Origin: an uncultured Alsobacter sp.
GTDB lineage: Bacteria; Pseudomonadota; Alphaproteobacteria; Rhizobiales; Beijerinckiaceae
Length of the DNA: 64,000 nucleotides
Reading direction: 5' to 3'
Assembly: GCF_945952055.1 (NCBI RefSeq)
Contig: NZ_CAMFHB010000028.1
Coordinates: 1 to 64,000, forward strand
Each line of letters starts with the position of its first letter. Position 1 is the first letter of the stretch. The translations under genes and the position numbers were made by a program. Below, one piece after another: positions 8,981-16,474 of this stretch. The notes under the pieces are model-generated. The model saw only the letters and a list, made by a program, of their open reading frames with translations. It was not told the DNA's origin and did not search any database.

Positions 8981-9918
8981 CGGGCGATCCCGGCCACGGC
9001 GGCGTCGTATTCTTCCTTCAGCCGCTCGCAGAGCTCGGCCGTGGAGGGAATGTCCTCGATGCTGCCGACGCCGTGGCCCGCCGACCACACGGTCTTCCAG
9101 GCCTTGGCCTCGTTGTTGAGGTCCATCTTGCCGTGGCCGACGAGGTTGTCCGGGTCGAGGCCCGCGGCCACGATCGAGGGGCGCAGGAAGTTGGCGTTCA
9201 CGCCGCTGATGGCGGGCGTGTAGAGGATGTCGGAGGCGTGCGCGCCGACGATCATCTCCTTGTAGCCCTGCGGCGCCATGCTCTCGCGCGTGGCGATGAA
9301 GCGCGTGCCGAGATAGGCGAGATCGGCGCCGATGGCGCGCGCCGCCGCGATGTGGCCGCCGGTGGAGATGGCGCCGGAGAGCACGATGGTGCCGCCAAAC
9401 ACGCGGCGGATCTCCGGCACGATGGCGAAGGGCGACAGCGTGCCGCCGTGCCCGCCGGCGCCGGCCGCCACCGCGATGATGCCGTCGGCCCCCGCGGCCG
9501 CCGCCTTCTGCGCGTGGCGCACGCTGATCACGTCGTGGAACACGAGCCCGCCATAGGAGTGCACCGCGTCGACCACCTCCTGCACCGCGCCGAGCGAGGT
9601 GATGACGAGCGGCACCTGCTTGTCGACGGTCGCCTTCAGGTCCTCCTGCAGGCGGACATTGCTCTTGTGGGCGATGAGGTTGATGCCGAAGGGCGCCGGC
9701 AGGTGCCCGCCCGCGTCGGAGGGCACCGCGAGCCGCTCCTCGATCTCGGCAAGCCAGTCGCGGTAGCCCTGGTTGGAGCGCTGGTTCAGCGAGGGAAAGG
9801 TGCCGACGATCCCCGCCCGGCAGGTCTCGACCACGAGGTCCGGCCCCGACACCAGGAACATGGGCGCGGCGATGGCGGGCAGGGACAGGCGGCCCTTGAA
9901 GGCAGCGGGAAGGGTCAC
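8977..9918 (-). CDS. Nitronate monooxygenase family FMN enzyme
   Basis: 313-aa TIM-barrel flavoprotein of the 2-nitropropane dioxygenase family, which oxidises alkyl nitronates or related carbanions. Visible elements are an N-terminal LPAIAAPMFLVSGPDLVVE, the glycine-rich phosphate-binding part AVAAGAGGHGG, and LSGAISTGGHIAAARAIGAD leading to LAYLGTRFIATRES. The gene starts with GTG at 9918 (GTG ACC CTT CCC). It is the first gene of a two-gene unit with recQ (GTGA overlap). Its leader contains a palindromic repeat and a homopurine tract. Confidence 0.88.
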   Translation of the reverse strand: MTLPAAFKGRLSLPAIAAPMFLVSGPDLVVETCRAGIVGTFPSLNQRSNQGYRDWLAEIEERLAVPSDAGGHLPAPFGINLIAHKSNVRLQEDLKATVDKQVPLVITSLGAVQEVVDAVHSYGGLVFHDVISVRHAQKAAAAGADGIIAVAAGAGGHGGTLSPFAIVPEIRRVFGGTIVLSGAISTGGHIAAARAIGADLAYLGTRFIATRESMAPQGYKEMIVGAHASDILYTPAISGVNANFLRPSIVAAGLDPDNLVGHGKMDLNNEAKAWKTVWSAGHGVGSIEDIPSTAELCERLKEEYDAAVAGIAR

Positions 9919-10068
9919 GGCGCGACTCCGGATTCGGCTCTGCCGGACGGTATCGTTCTGGGACGATGGATGAAAGGGCGGGTTCGCCCGGGTGGGGGTG
10001 CAACACACGCCCGGCGGCTCGCGAAGTCCGCAGCATCGATCGCTGTCCAGCCCTGCTCCATCTCTCCG

Positions 10069-10173
10069 CGTCATGGCCGGGCTCCGGCCCGGCCATCCAC
10101 GACTTTGCGGGGGAAGAGCGCCCTGCCCCAGCACGAAGTCGTGGGTCCCCGGGCCAAGCCCGGGGATGACGCC
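10069..10173. repeat. Palindromic intergenic repeat family A, copy 1
   Basis: Arms TGGCCGGGCTCCGGCCCGGC-CATCCACGACTT and AAGTCGTGGG-TCCCCGGGCCAAGCCCGGGGATGACG flank a variable centre. Each arm contains its own GC-rich dyad and the two arms also pair with each other. Other copies lie at about 12031, 15260, 43318 and 47940, with a half copy at 21409. It lies in the NMO leader / downstream of the sigma-factor gene. Confidence 0.85.
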
Positions 10174-10240
10174 GAGAGGTGGAGAGAGGGAGAGAGAGAG
10201 TGAGAAAGAGAGTGCGAGTGAGTGAGAAGGAAGGCTGGAG
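10174..10240 (+). repeat. Homopurine GA-rich low-complexity tract
   Basis: About 65 bases almost without pyrimidines on the plus strand (runs of GAGAGAG, GTGAGAAAG and GAGTGAGTGAG). It lies between the sigma-factor stop and the NMO start, next to repeat A1. Such tracts slip readily and can form triplex DNA; no coding function is seen. Confidence 0.8.
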
Positions 10241-10259
10241 GCTGAGCTGGACAGGTCCC

Positions 10260-11513
10260 CTACCCCCTCACCGCACTCTCCTCCTGCAGCCGGTCCAGGT
10301 GCATGCGGATGTGGGCGGCCTCGGCCGGGGTGTTGGCGAGCGCGATGGCGCGGTCGAAGGCTTCGCGGGCTTCGCCGTGGCGCTCGAGTTGCAGCAGCAG
10401 GGCGCCGCGCAGGCCGTGGAAGGAGAAGTAGCCGGCGAGCGGTCTTGCCAGCGGCTCCACCAGCTCCAGCGCGGCCGCCGCGCCCCGTGTCTTCGACACG
10501 GCGACGGCGCGATTCAGGGTCACCACGGGCGAGGGCTGGAGGCGTTCGAGGGTGGCGTAGAGGAGGTCGATCTGGGCCCAGTCGGTGTCGGCGGGGGTGG
10601 CGGCGCCGGAGTGCAGCGCGGCGATGGCGGCCTGGACCTGGTAGGCGCCGGGCGCGGCGTGGCGCATGGCCTTTTCGAGGAGCGCGGTGCCCTCGGCGAT
10701 GAGGCGGCGGTTCCAGCGGCCGCGGTCCTGCTGGTCGAGGAGCACGGCGGTGCCGTCGGGGGCGAAGCGGGCCGGGGCGCGGGCGTGCTGCAGCAGCATG
10801 AGGGCGAGCAGGCCCATGATCTCGGGCTCGGCCGGAAAGAGGCGCAGCAGCAGGCGGCCGAGGCGGATCGCCTCCTCGCACAGCGCGAAGCGGTCGCCAT
10901 CGGTTGCGCCGGCCGAATAGCCCTCGTTGAAGACGAGGTAGAGCATGGCCGCGACCGTGCCGAGGCGCTCGGCGCGCTCCACGGGACCGGGCGCCTCGAA
11001 GGGCACCGTGTCGGCGGCGATGCGCGCCTTGGCGCGGGTGATGCGCTGCTCCATCGCCGCCTCGCCGACGAGGAAGGCGCGGGCGATCTGGCGCACGCTC
11101 AAGCCGGAGACGATGCGCAGCGCCAGCGCGATCTGCTGGGTGGCCGGCAGGCCCGGGTGGCAGCAGATGAAAAGCAGGCGCAGCACGTCGTCGCGGTAGT
11201 GCGAGCCGTCGAGGCGGTCGGCCATGGAGGCCTCGGCGTCGTCGAGATCGGAGAGCACCTCCTCCGACGGCAGCTCGGTGGTGCGGATGCGCTTGCGCAC
11301 CGCGTCGACGCCGGCGTTGCGGCCGACGAAAACGAGCCAGGCGGCGGGATCGCGCGGCGGGCCGTTGACCGGCCAGGTCTTCAGCGCGCGCAGGCAGGCT
11401 TCCTGGAAGGCCTCCTCGGCCGTGTCGAGGTCGCGGAAGTAGCGCAGCAGCGCGCCGACCGCCTGCGGGCGGGCGGAGGTGAGCGCGGCCTCGATCCAGG
11501 CGAGCTCGCTCAT
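10260..11513 (-). CDS. ECF42-like RNA polymerase sigma factor with C-terminal extension
   Basis: 417 aa, more than twice the size of a minimal ECF sigma factor. Sigma region 2 is seen at about residues 20-45 (YFRDLDTAEEAFQEACLRAL) and region 4 at about 115-150 (RIVSGLSVRQIARAFLVGEA). The remaining ~240 residues form a helical TPR-like extension (LGRLLLRLFPAEPEIMGLLA; LLYATLERLQPSPVVTLNRA), which is the hallmark of group ECF42. The start at 11513 overlaps the stop of the DGPF/YCII gene (ATGA). In that group the extension controls activity and no classical anti-sigma factor is encoded; none is present here. Confidence 0.92.
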   Translation of the reverse strand: MSELAWIEAALTSARPQAVGALLRYFRDLDTAEEAFQEACLRALKTWPVNGPPRDPAAWLVFVGRNAGVDAVRKRIRTTELPSEEVLSDLDDAEASMADRLDGSHYRDDVLRLLFICCHPGLPATQQIALALRIVSGLSVRQIARAFLVGEAAMEQRITRAKARIAADTVPFEAPGPVERAERLGTVAAMLYLVFNEGYSAGATDGDRFALCEEAIRLGRLLLRLFPAEPEIMGLLALMLLQHARAPARFAPDGTAVLLDQQDRGRWNRRLIAEGTALLEKAMRHAAPGAYQVQAAIAALHSGAATPADTDWAQIDLLYATLERLQPSPVVTLNRAVAVSKTRGAAAALELVEPLARPLAGYFSFHGLRGALLLQLERHGEAREAFDRAIALANTPAEAAHIRMHLDRLQEESAVRG

Positions 11514-11881
11514 GCCTTCAGCGCTCCCGGGAAGAAGAGCGAGAGCGGCCGCAGCTCGTAGGAGCCGCCCGGGTTCACCTTGCCGAGCTCCTTGGCGAAA
11601 TCGAGCGCGTGGTCGAGGTTCTCGACGTCGACCACGTAGAAGCCGAGCAGCTGCTCCTTGGTTTCGGCGAAGGGCCCGTCGAGCACCAGCGGCGGCTCGC
11701 GGTCCTTGCGCAGCGTGGTCGCGGCCGTGGTGGGCAGGAGGCGCGCCACGGGGCCGAGCCGGCCATCGCGGGCGAAGCGCTCCTGCACGGCGTGGAGCTT
11801 CTCCATCACCGCGTCCTCGTGCTCCTTCGACCAGCAGCCGACGACGTCTTCCTGGTGGTAGCAGAGGATCGCATACAGCAT
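11510..11881 (-). CDS. YCII/DGPF-domain protein, partner of the sigma factor
   Basis: 123-aa protein of the YCII-related fold (ferredoxin-like, dimeric). The eponymous DGPF motif is present in LVLDGPFAETKEQLLGFYVV, followed by the typical DHALDFAKELGKV helix. The start at 11881 follows GGAGCCTCCCC; the open frame runs further 5' but in a Gly/Pro/Arg-rich stretch that does not look like protein. The biochemical activity of DGPF proteins is unsettled; their fixed pairing with ECF42 sigma factors makes this the likely target or helper of that sigma factor. ATGA overlap with the sigma gene indicates one transcript. Confidence 0.9.
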   Translation of the reverse strand: MLYAILCYHQEDVVGCWSKEHEDAVMEKLHAVQERFARDGRLGPVARLLPTTAATTLRKDREPPLVLDGPFAETKEQLLGFYVVDVENLDHALDFAKELGKVNPGGSYELRPLSLFFPGALKA

Positions 11882-12030
11882 GGGGAGGCTCCGGGGCTCG
11901 GGCAAAGGACGGCCCATGCTGCCCCGATCCGACAGCGGAGTGGTGGAATTTTTTCTCGGGGGCCGCGGAGGTCGAGGTGGGGGCACGGGCCCTGCCCCGC
12001 CGCCCCCTGCTCTCCGGTTCACGCCACTCC

Positions 12031-12146
12031 CTCAGCCGTCCTGGCCGGGCCTGGCCCGGCCATCCACGACTTGGCCGGGGAAGGACGCGCCTTCCCCAGC
12101 GAAGTCGTGGGTGCCCGGGCCAAGCCCGGGCATGACGCGGAGAGAT
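12031..12146. repeat. Palindromic intergenic repeat family A, copy 2
   Basis: Same element as at 10069: CCTGGCCGGGCCTGGCCCGG-CCATCCACGACTTGGC, variable centre, then GAAGTCGTGGGTGCCCGGGC-CAAGCCCGGGCATGACGCG. It lies between the bchG stop and the DGPF gene start. Confidence 0.88.
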
Positions 12147-12172
12147 CGAGGCTTCTGGCGCGAAGACCCTGG

Positions 12173-13063
12173 CTACCCCAGCGTCCGCACGGCGAAGGCG
12201 CTGACCATCATGCCCGAGACGAACAGCGGCACGCCGAAGCCGCTGTACCAGAGCGCCCGCTCGACCGGGGCGGCGATGAAGCGGCGCATCATGACGAGCT
12301 GGGCGACCAGGAGCACGGCGATGGCGAGGGCGTGCCAGGGGCGGCCTTCGCCGAGCAGGATGGCGATCACCACCACCTGCGGGGCGGCCATGACGGCGCT
12401 GGCGACGACGGCGGCGCGGTCGGGGCCGAGGCTCACGGGAAGCGAGCGGATGCCCATGGCGCTGTCGCCCTTGATGGCCTTGAAGTCGTTCAGCGTCATG
12501 ATGCCGTGGGCGCCCACGCTGTAGAGGAGCGCCAGCGCGAGCGGCAGCGGGCCGGGCAGCGCGCCGCCCAGCATGACCGCGGCGCCGGTGATCCAGGCGA
12601 GGCCCTCGTAGGAGAGGCCGCAGGCGGCGCAGCCCAGCCAGCCGTTCTGCTTGAGGCGCAGCGGCGGGGCGCTGTAGGCCCAGGCGAGCGCGAGGCCGAG
12701 CGCGGCGGCGCCCAGCACCCAGCGGCCGAGCGAGGCGGCGACGAGCAGCGACAGCACGGTCCAGGCGATGGCGATGTACAGGCCCCAGCGTCCGGGAATC
12801 CGGCCCGAGGGGATCGGGCGGTTCGGCTCGTTGATGGCGTCGACCTCGCGGTCGTACCAGTCGTTGACGGCCTGGCTGGTGGCGCAGACGAGCGGGCCGG
12901 CGAGCACGATGCCCACCAGCGCCGTGCCCCATCTGTCTGCGATCGGCACGCCCGAGGAGATGACCCCGCACAGGAACGCCCACATGGGCGGAAACCAGGT
13001 GATCGGCTTCAGCAGCTCCAGGACGGCGGACGGCTGCAGCGCTTGGGTCGTCGTCGTTTGCAT
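12173..13063 (-). CDS. bchG: Bacteriochlorophyll synthase (UbiA prenyltransferase family)
   Basis: 296-aa integral membrane prenyltransferase that esterifies bacteriochlorophyllide with geranylgeranyl or phytyl diphosphate. It shows LELLKPITWFPPMWAFLCGV, then the Mg-diphosphate motif NDWYDREVDAINEPNRPIPS typical of BchG/ChlG rather than UbiA, and later HGIMTLNDFKAIKGD as the second Asp-rich motif; about eight hydrophobic helices follow the family pattern. The start at 13063 (MQTTTT) is favoured for protein quality; an in-frame ATG at 13093 has a better GGAG and would add ten residues. No other photosynthesis gene is in the window, so it lies outside any photosynthesis gene cluster visible here. 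Confidence 0.9.
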   Translation of the reverse strand: MQTTTTQALQPSAVLELLKPITWFPPMWAFLCGVISSGVPIADRWGTALVGIVLAGPLVCATSQAVNDWYDREVDAINEPNRPIPSGRIPGRWGLYIAIAWTVLSLLVAASLGRWVLGAAALGLALAWAYSAPPLRLKQNGWLGCAACGLSYEGLAWITGAAVMLGGALPGPLPLALALLYSVGAHGIMTLNDFKAIKGDSAMGIRSLPVSLGPDRAAVVASAVMAAPQVVVIAILLGEGRPWHALAIAVLLVAQLVMMRRFIAAPVERALWYSGFGVPLFVSGMMVSAFAVRTLG

Positions 13064-13155
13064 GGGCCTGCCCGGGCAGGCGCGGCGGGCCATCCGCCGC
13101 GCTCCGGCTGGACACTACCACCCGGATGGACAGTCGCCAATGTCAGGCGAACCTG

Positions 13156-13485
13156 TCAGTTCATGCGATCGCAGGCCTCTGCGCAGGCCCGGCAGGCGGC
13201 CACGCAGTCGTCCATGTCGCCCACCCGCTCGCACTCGGCGGCGCAGGCGCGGCAGATCTCGGCGCATTCCCGGCAGATGTGCTTGCCGTGCTCGGTACGG
13301 CCCAGCATGAGGTGGGCGGCGCTGCGGCACACCTCCGAGCAGCTCACCATGAGCCGCAGGTGAGCGGGTTCGGCGTGCTTGCCGCCCATCTCCAGGCAGT
13401 GGCCCATGGCCATGCCGAAGCAGGTTCGATAGCAGTCGAGGCAGGAGCGGATGCAGGCTTCGACGGTGGGGTTGAGCTGGTGCAT
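13156..13485 (-). CDS. Cysteine-rich four-helix-bundle copper-binding protein (Csp-like)
   Basis: 109 aa with 16 cysteines, arranged in CxxC/CxxxC series along four predicted helices (EACIRSCLDCYRTC; HICRECAEICRACAAEC; DDCVAACRACAEAC). This is the pattern of copper-storage proteins, where cysteines line the core of a four-helix bundle and bind many Cu(I) ions. No signal peptide is present, so a cytosolic Csp3-like role is expected. The start at 13485 is fixed by GGAGG ten bases upstream. It lies upstream of bchG on the same strand, 62-92 bases away, and could be co-transcribed with it; it is divergent from the small gene at 13686. Confidence 0.9.
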   Translation of the reverse strand: MHQLNPTVEACIRSCLDCYRTCFGMAMGHCLEMGGKHAEPAHLRLMVSCSEVCRSAAHLMLGRTEHGKHICRECAEICRACAAECERVGDMDDCVAACRACAEACDRMN

Positions 13486-13685
13486 GCTGACCTCCGCAAG
13501 GGTGTCGTCGGATGCGACAGAACGGCGGCGGCGGGCGAGCGTTCCGGCGGCTGAGCCTTCGCCGGGCGGCTGGATCTTGCAGAATTGCAAATTACAGATC
13601 GCATCCGCGGTCTGGCATTGGCCGCGATGCATAACTACCTAGGGGTCACCGGGCCGATTGGTCCGGGCTGAAGGAGCATTCCCCG

Positions 13686-13811
13686 ATGACCAAGGAAGAC
13701 TGTGCAACCCTGCGCCGTGAGCGCCTGCAGGAGCGTGGAGCCGTTGTGGCCATTGCCGCGCTGCTGTCTGCCAACGTGGCGATTGCGCTCGCCTCGCTGA
13801 TCCATCTTTGA
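13686..13811 (+). CDS. Small single-pass membrane protein (41 aa)
   Basis: A short reading frame: MTKEDCATLRRERLQERGAV then VAIAALLSANVAIALASLIH-L. A charged N-terminal half is followed by one hydrophobic helix, as in regulatory or assembly micropeptides. AAGGAG lies ten bases before the ATG. It sits in the divergent promoter region opposite the copper-binding gene. I do not recognise the family; codon use matches the host. Confidence 0.6.
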   Translation: MTKEDCATLRRERLQERGAVVAIAALLSANVAIALASLIHL

Positions 13812-13927
13812 TCCCGACCACCAGCGGCGCGTGCGAGCGCGCCGCCTGACGCGAAAAGACAGCGGCGCGCTTGTGCGCGCCGCACGCTGCGTATAGAAGC
13901 CCGCGCTCCCCTCCCCGGAGCGCGACC

Positions 13928-15226
13928 ATGCGGCGCAACGCCCCCTCCATCGGCATCGACTTCGGCACGAGCAACACGGTCGTCGCCGTCGCGGAGCCCG
14001 GCGAAGCCGCCCGCGTCCTGCGCTTCACGCACGGGGCGGACGAGCTCACCACCTACATCTCGGCGCTCTGCTACTGGCAGGAAGGCGTGCGCGGCGTGAA
14101 CACCATCCGCCACGACGGCGGGCCGTGGGCGGTCGATGCCTTCCTCACCGGCACGTCGGGCCTGCGCTTCATCCAGTCGTTCAAGAGCTTCGCCGCCAGC
14201 TCCGCGTTCCGCGACACGCGGATCTTCGGCACCAAGATGACCTTCGAGGACCTGCTGGCGGCCTTCCTCGCCACCGTGCGCAAGCACTTCGACGTTGATC
14301 CGGCTTCGGGTCGCCTCATCATGGGCCGCCCGGTGCGCTTTGCCGGCGGCAACCCCGATCCCGCGCTGGCCATGGCCCGCTACGGCGCCGCCCTGGAGCG
14401 GCTCGGCGTGCAGCAGGCCGACTATGTCTACGAGCCCGTGGGCGCGGCGTTCTTCTACGCCCGCGCCCTCGAGAAGGACGCGACGGTGCTGGTGGCCGAC
14501 TTCGGCGGCGGCACCAGCGACTTCTCGGTGCTGCGCTTCGAGCACGGCGCGAAAGGCCGCACCGCGCGCCCGCTCGGGCACGCCGGCATCGGCATCGCCG
14601 GCGACACCTTCGACTACCGCTTCCTCGACCACGTGGTCTCGCCCGTGCTCGGCAAGCACTCGCACTATTCGAGCTTCGGCAAGGTGCTGCCGATCCCGGC
14701 GCATTTCTTCGCCAACTTCGCGCGCTGGAACCATCTCTCGATGATGAAGGCCAACGGTGACCTGAAGGAGCTGCGTGACCTCCTGCGCTTCTCGGACCGC
14801 CGCGAGGCGCTGGAGAAGTTCATCGAGATCGTCGAGTACGACCTCGGCTTCGCCCTTTACCGCGCCGTATCCGACGCCAAGCGCGCCCTCTCGGCGCAGG
14901 CCGAGACCACCTTCGCCTTCAAGGAGGGCGGCGTGGACATCTCGGCCAGGGTCACGAGGGCCGAGTTCGAGAGCTGGATCGCCGACGACATCCGGCGCAT
15001 CGCCGAGACGGTGGACCAGGCGCTGGCCACCGCGCGCACCGACGCCAAGGCCATCGACAAGGTCTTCCTCACCGGCGGCACCTCCTTCATCCCCGCCATC
15101 CGCAAGCTCTTCGCCGACCGCTTCGGCGAGGACCGCCTGGTCTCCGGCGACCAGTTCGAGTCGATCGCCGCGGGCCTCGCCCTCATCGGCGGCGAAGCGG
15201 ACCTCGCGCCGTGGCGGGCGGAGTAG
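13928..15226 (+). CDS. Hsp70-family ATPase, YegD-like (no substrate-binding domain)
   Basis: 432-aa actin-fold ATPase. Phosphate-1 loop IGIDFGTSNTVVAVA lies at residues 8-22, phosphate-2 loop VLVADFGGGTSDFSVLRF at about 176-193, and the adenosine motif VFLTGGTSFIPAIRKLF near 379-395. The chain ends soon after, so the beta-sandwich substrate-binding and lid domains of DnaK are absent, as in the YegD/HscC-like group. Chaperone activity cannot be assumed. The start at 13928 follows GGAG at normal distance. It is a single gene, ending at repeat A3. Confidence 0.9.
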   Translation: MRRNAPSIGIDFGTSNTVVAVAEPGEAARVLRFTHGADELTTYISALCYWQEGVRGVNTIRHDGGPWAVDAFLTGTSGLRFIQSFKSFAASSAFRDTRIFGTKMTFEDLLAAFLATVRKHFDVDPASGRLIMGRPVRFAGGNPDPALAMARYGAALERLGVQQADYVYEPVGAAFFYARALEKDATVLVADFGGGTSDFSVLRFEHGAKGRTARPLGHAGIGIAGDTFDYRFLDHVVSPVLGKHSHYSSFGKVLPIPAHFFANFARWNHLSMMKANGDLKELRDLLRFSDRREALEKFIEIVEYDLGFALYRAVSDAKRALSAQAETTFAFKEGGVDISARVTRAEFESWIADDIRRIAETVDQALATARTDAKAIDKVFLTGGTSFIPAIRKLFADRFGEDRLVSGDQFESIAAGLALIGGEADLAPWRAE

Positions 15227-15259
15227 CGAGCGAGGGTTTTTTCCAGCGAGGCGCCACCT

Positions 15260-15357
15260 CTCCGCCGTCCTGGCCGGGCTCGGCCCGGCCATCCACGACT
15301 TTGCTGGGGCCACCGCGAATTCGTGGGTGCCCGGGCCAAGCCCGGGCATGACGCGCT
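15260..15357. repeat. Palindromic intergenic repeat family A, copy 3
   Basis: CCGTCCTGGCCGGGCTCGGC-CCGGCCATCCACGACTTTGC, short centre, then TTCGTGGGTGCCCGGGCCAA-GCCCGGGCATGACGCG. Placed between the convergent Hsp70-like and GNAT toxin genes, where a bidirectional terminator role is plausible. Confidence 0.88.
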
Positions 15358-15398
15358 GAGGGATTGAGGCGATCTGGACAGAGGTCCCTGGAGCCCCC

Positions 15399-15893
15399 TC
15401 AAACGATCCGTTTCAGATCCTTCAGCAGCAGGTACAGGCTCAGCGGACGGCTTGGCCAGGGGGCGAAGCCGTAGGCCTTGTAGAAGCGGACGGCGTCGTC
15501 GTCCTTGGCGTGGACGACGACGGCGCGGATGCCGGCGATGTCGGCGGCGTTCGACGTGCGCTGCAGCGCGTTCTTGAGGAGCCCCGCGCCGAGCCCGCGG
15601 CCCTGCCAGTCCCGGGCGACCGCGAGGCGCGCGAGGACCATCACCGGAACGGGGTGGCGGGCGAGCCCCTTGGCCAGACGGTCGGGCGCATCCTCGTGGA
15701 GGACCGATCCGACGACGAGGCTGAAGTAGCCGACCACCGTGGTCCCGTCCGCCAGCGCCACATAGGTCTGGGCCGCACCCATCGCCTGGTTGGCCTGGGC
15801 ATGGCGAGCGAGGTACGCGTCGAGGGCCGGGTTGCCGCAGGTGAACGCGGCGGTGTCGTGCCGGGCCGACAGCTTCTCGATCGAGAGGGTCAT
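15399..15893 (-). CDS. GNAT toxin of a TacT/AtaT-type toxin-antitoxin system
   Basis: 164-aa acetyltransferase. Toxins of this family acetylate the amino group of charged tRNAs and stop translation. It shows the acetyl-CoA pyrophosphate loop WQGRGLGAGLLKNAL and the C-terminal FYKAYGF element with the catalytic-type tyrosine, followed by PSRPLSLYLLLKDL. The N-terminal CGNPALDAYLARHAQAN segment is typical of TacT/AtaT rather than of ribosomal-protein acetylases. It lies 18 bases downstream of a DUF1778 antitoxin gene in the usual antitoxin-first order. Confidence 0.92.
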   Translation of the reverse strand: MTLSIEKLSARHDTAAFTCGNPALDAYLARHAQANQAMGAAQTYVALADGTTVVGYFSLVVGSVLHEDAPDRLAKGLARHPVPVMVLARLAVARDWQGRGLGAGLLKNALQRTSNAADIAGIRAVVVHAKDDDAVRFYKAYGFAPWPSRPLSLYLLLKDLKRIV

Positions 15894-15911
15894 GACGGGC
15901 TCGAGCCGCCG

Positions 15912-16223
15912 TCAGCGCTTGCGGGCCACCGCCTTCGGCCTGCGACCGTCCTCGAACACCGATCGCGTGGTCATCAGCCGCTCCAGCTTCGGCGCAAGGG
16001 CCTTCGGCTCGGCATCCAGCGCCTGGACGAAAGCCTCCCAGTCCTGCGTGTCGAGCCGCACCGTCGTCTGCGCCGCCAGCACCTGCTCGGCCCGCTCCAA
16101 AGCGCTCTCCAGCACGAACTCGCTGACGGTCTTGTGGCGCAGGGCTGCGGCCTCGCGCAGGGCGAGCTTGGCGGTGGGCGAGATCCGGAGGTCGACTTTT
16201 TCCGATCGGGCGGGCTTGGACAT
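15912..16223 (-). CDS. DUF1778 (TacA/AtaR-type) antitoxin
   Basis: 103-aa ribbon-helix-helix protein. N-terminal strand-helix-helix EKVDLRISPTAKLALREAAA binds DNA; the helix VSEFVLESALERAEQVL and the flexible tail neutralise the toxin. The start at 16223 is preferred because GGAGAG lies seven bases upstream; an alternative ATG six codons upstream lacks this. Autoregulation is likely, since two strong dyads lie 20-45 bases upstream of the start. Confidence 0.92.
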   Translation of the reverse strand: MSKPARSEKVDLRISPTAKLALREAAALRHKTVSEFVLESALERAEQVLAAQTTVRLDTQDWEAFVQALDAEPKALAPKLERLMTTRSVFEDGRRPKAVARKR

Positions 16224-16242
16224 CGGGGTTCTCTCCGTCACC

Positions 16243-16268
16243 CCGATCAGATCGGAAATGTCATGACA
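16243..16268 (-). promoter_or_regulatory. Operator region of the toxin-antitoxin operon
   Basis: Two adjacent perfect dyads: CCGATC-A-GATCGG (16243-16255) and TGTCATGACA (16259-16268). Both lie directly upstream of the antitoxin start, as expected for binding by the ribbon-helix-helix antitoxin or the toxin-antitoxin complex. That they are bound is an inference from position and symmetry. Confidence 0.6.
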
Positions 16269-16340
16269 ATGTCAAGACACGCTTGGCGCGCGTTGATGGC
16301 CGGCGAGGCCCAGCGATGACTGCTTCAGGTTGAGCGCGGC

Positions 16341-16472
16341 ATGATCCTGCGTCCTTCGACACGCCGCCTGCGGCGGCTGCTCAGGATGAGGGGAATTGTT
16401 GTTTTTGAAGCACTTACAAAGGTCCTCATCCTGAGCAGGCCGCGCAGCGGCCTTGTCGAAGGACGCAGGATC
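16341..16472. repeat. Palindromic repeat family B, copy 1
   Basis: Outer arms GATCCTGCGTCCTTCGACA and TGTCGAAGGACGCAGGATC are perfect inverses; inner arms GCTCAGGATGAGG and CCTCATCCTGAGC are also inverses, around a ~30-base AT-rich centre. Second copy at 35536 with the nesting reversed. It ends two bases before the stop of the minus-strand SDR gene, so it may act as its terminator. Confidence 0.9.
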
Positions 16473-16474
16473 GC

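Noticed and set aside
7442-9223. Long plus-strand frame opposite recQ and NMO
   Set aside because: Composition is Ala/Gly/Arg/His repeats typical of antisense GC-rich frames; both minus-strand genes are unmistakable.
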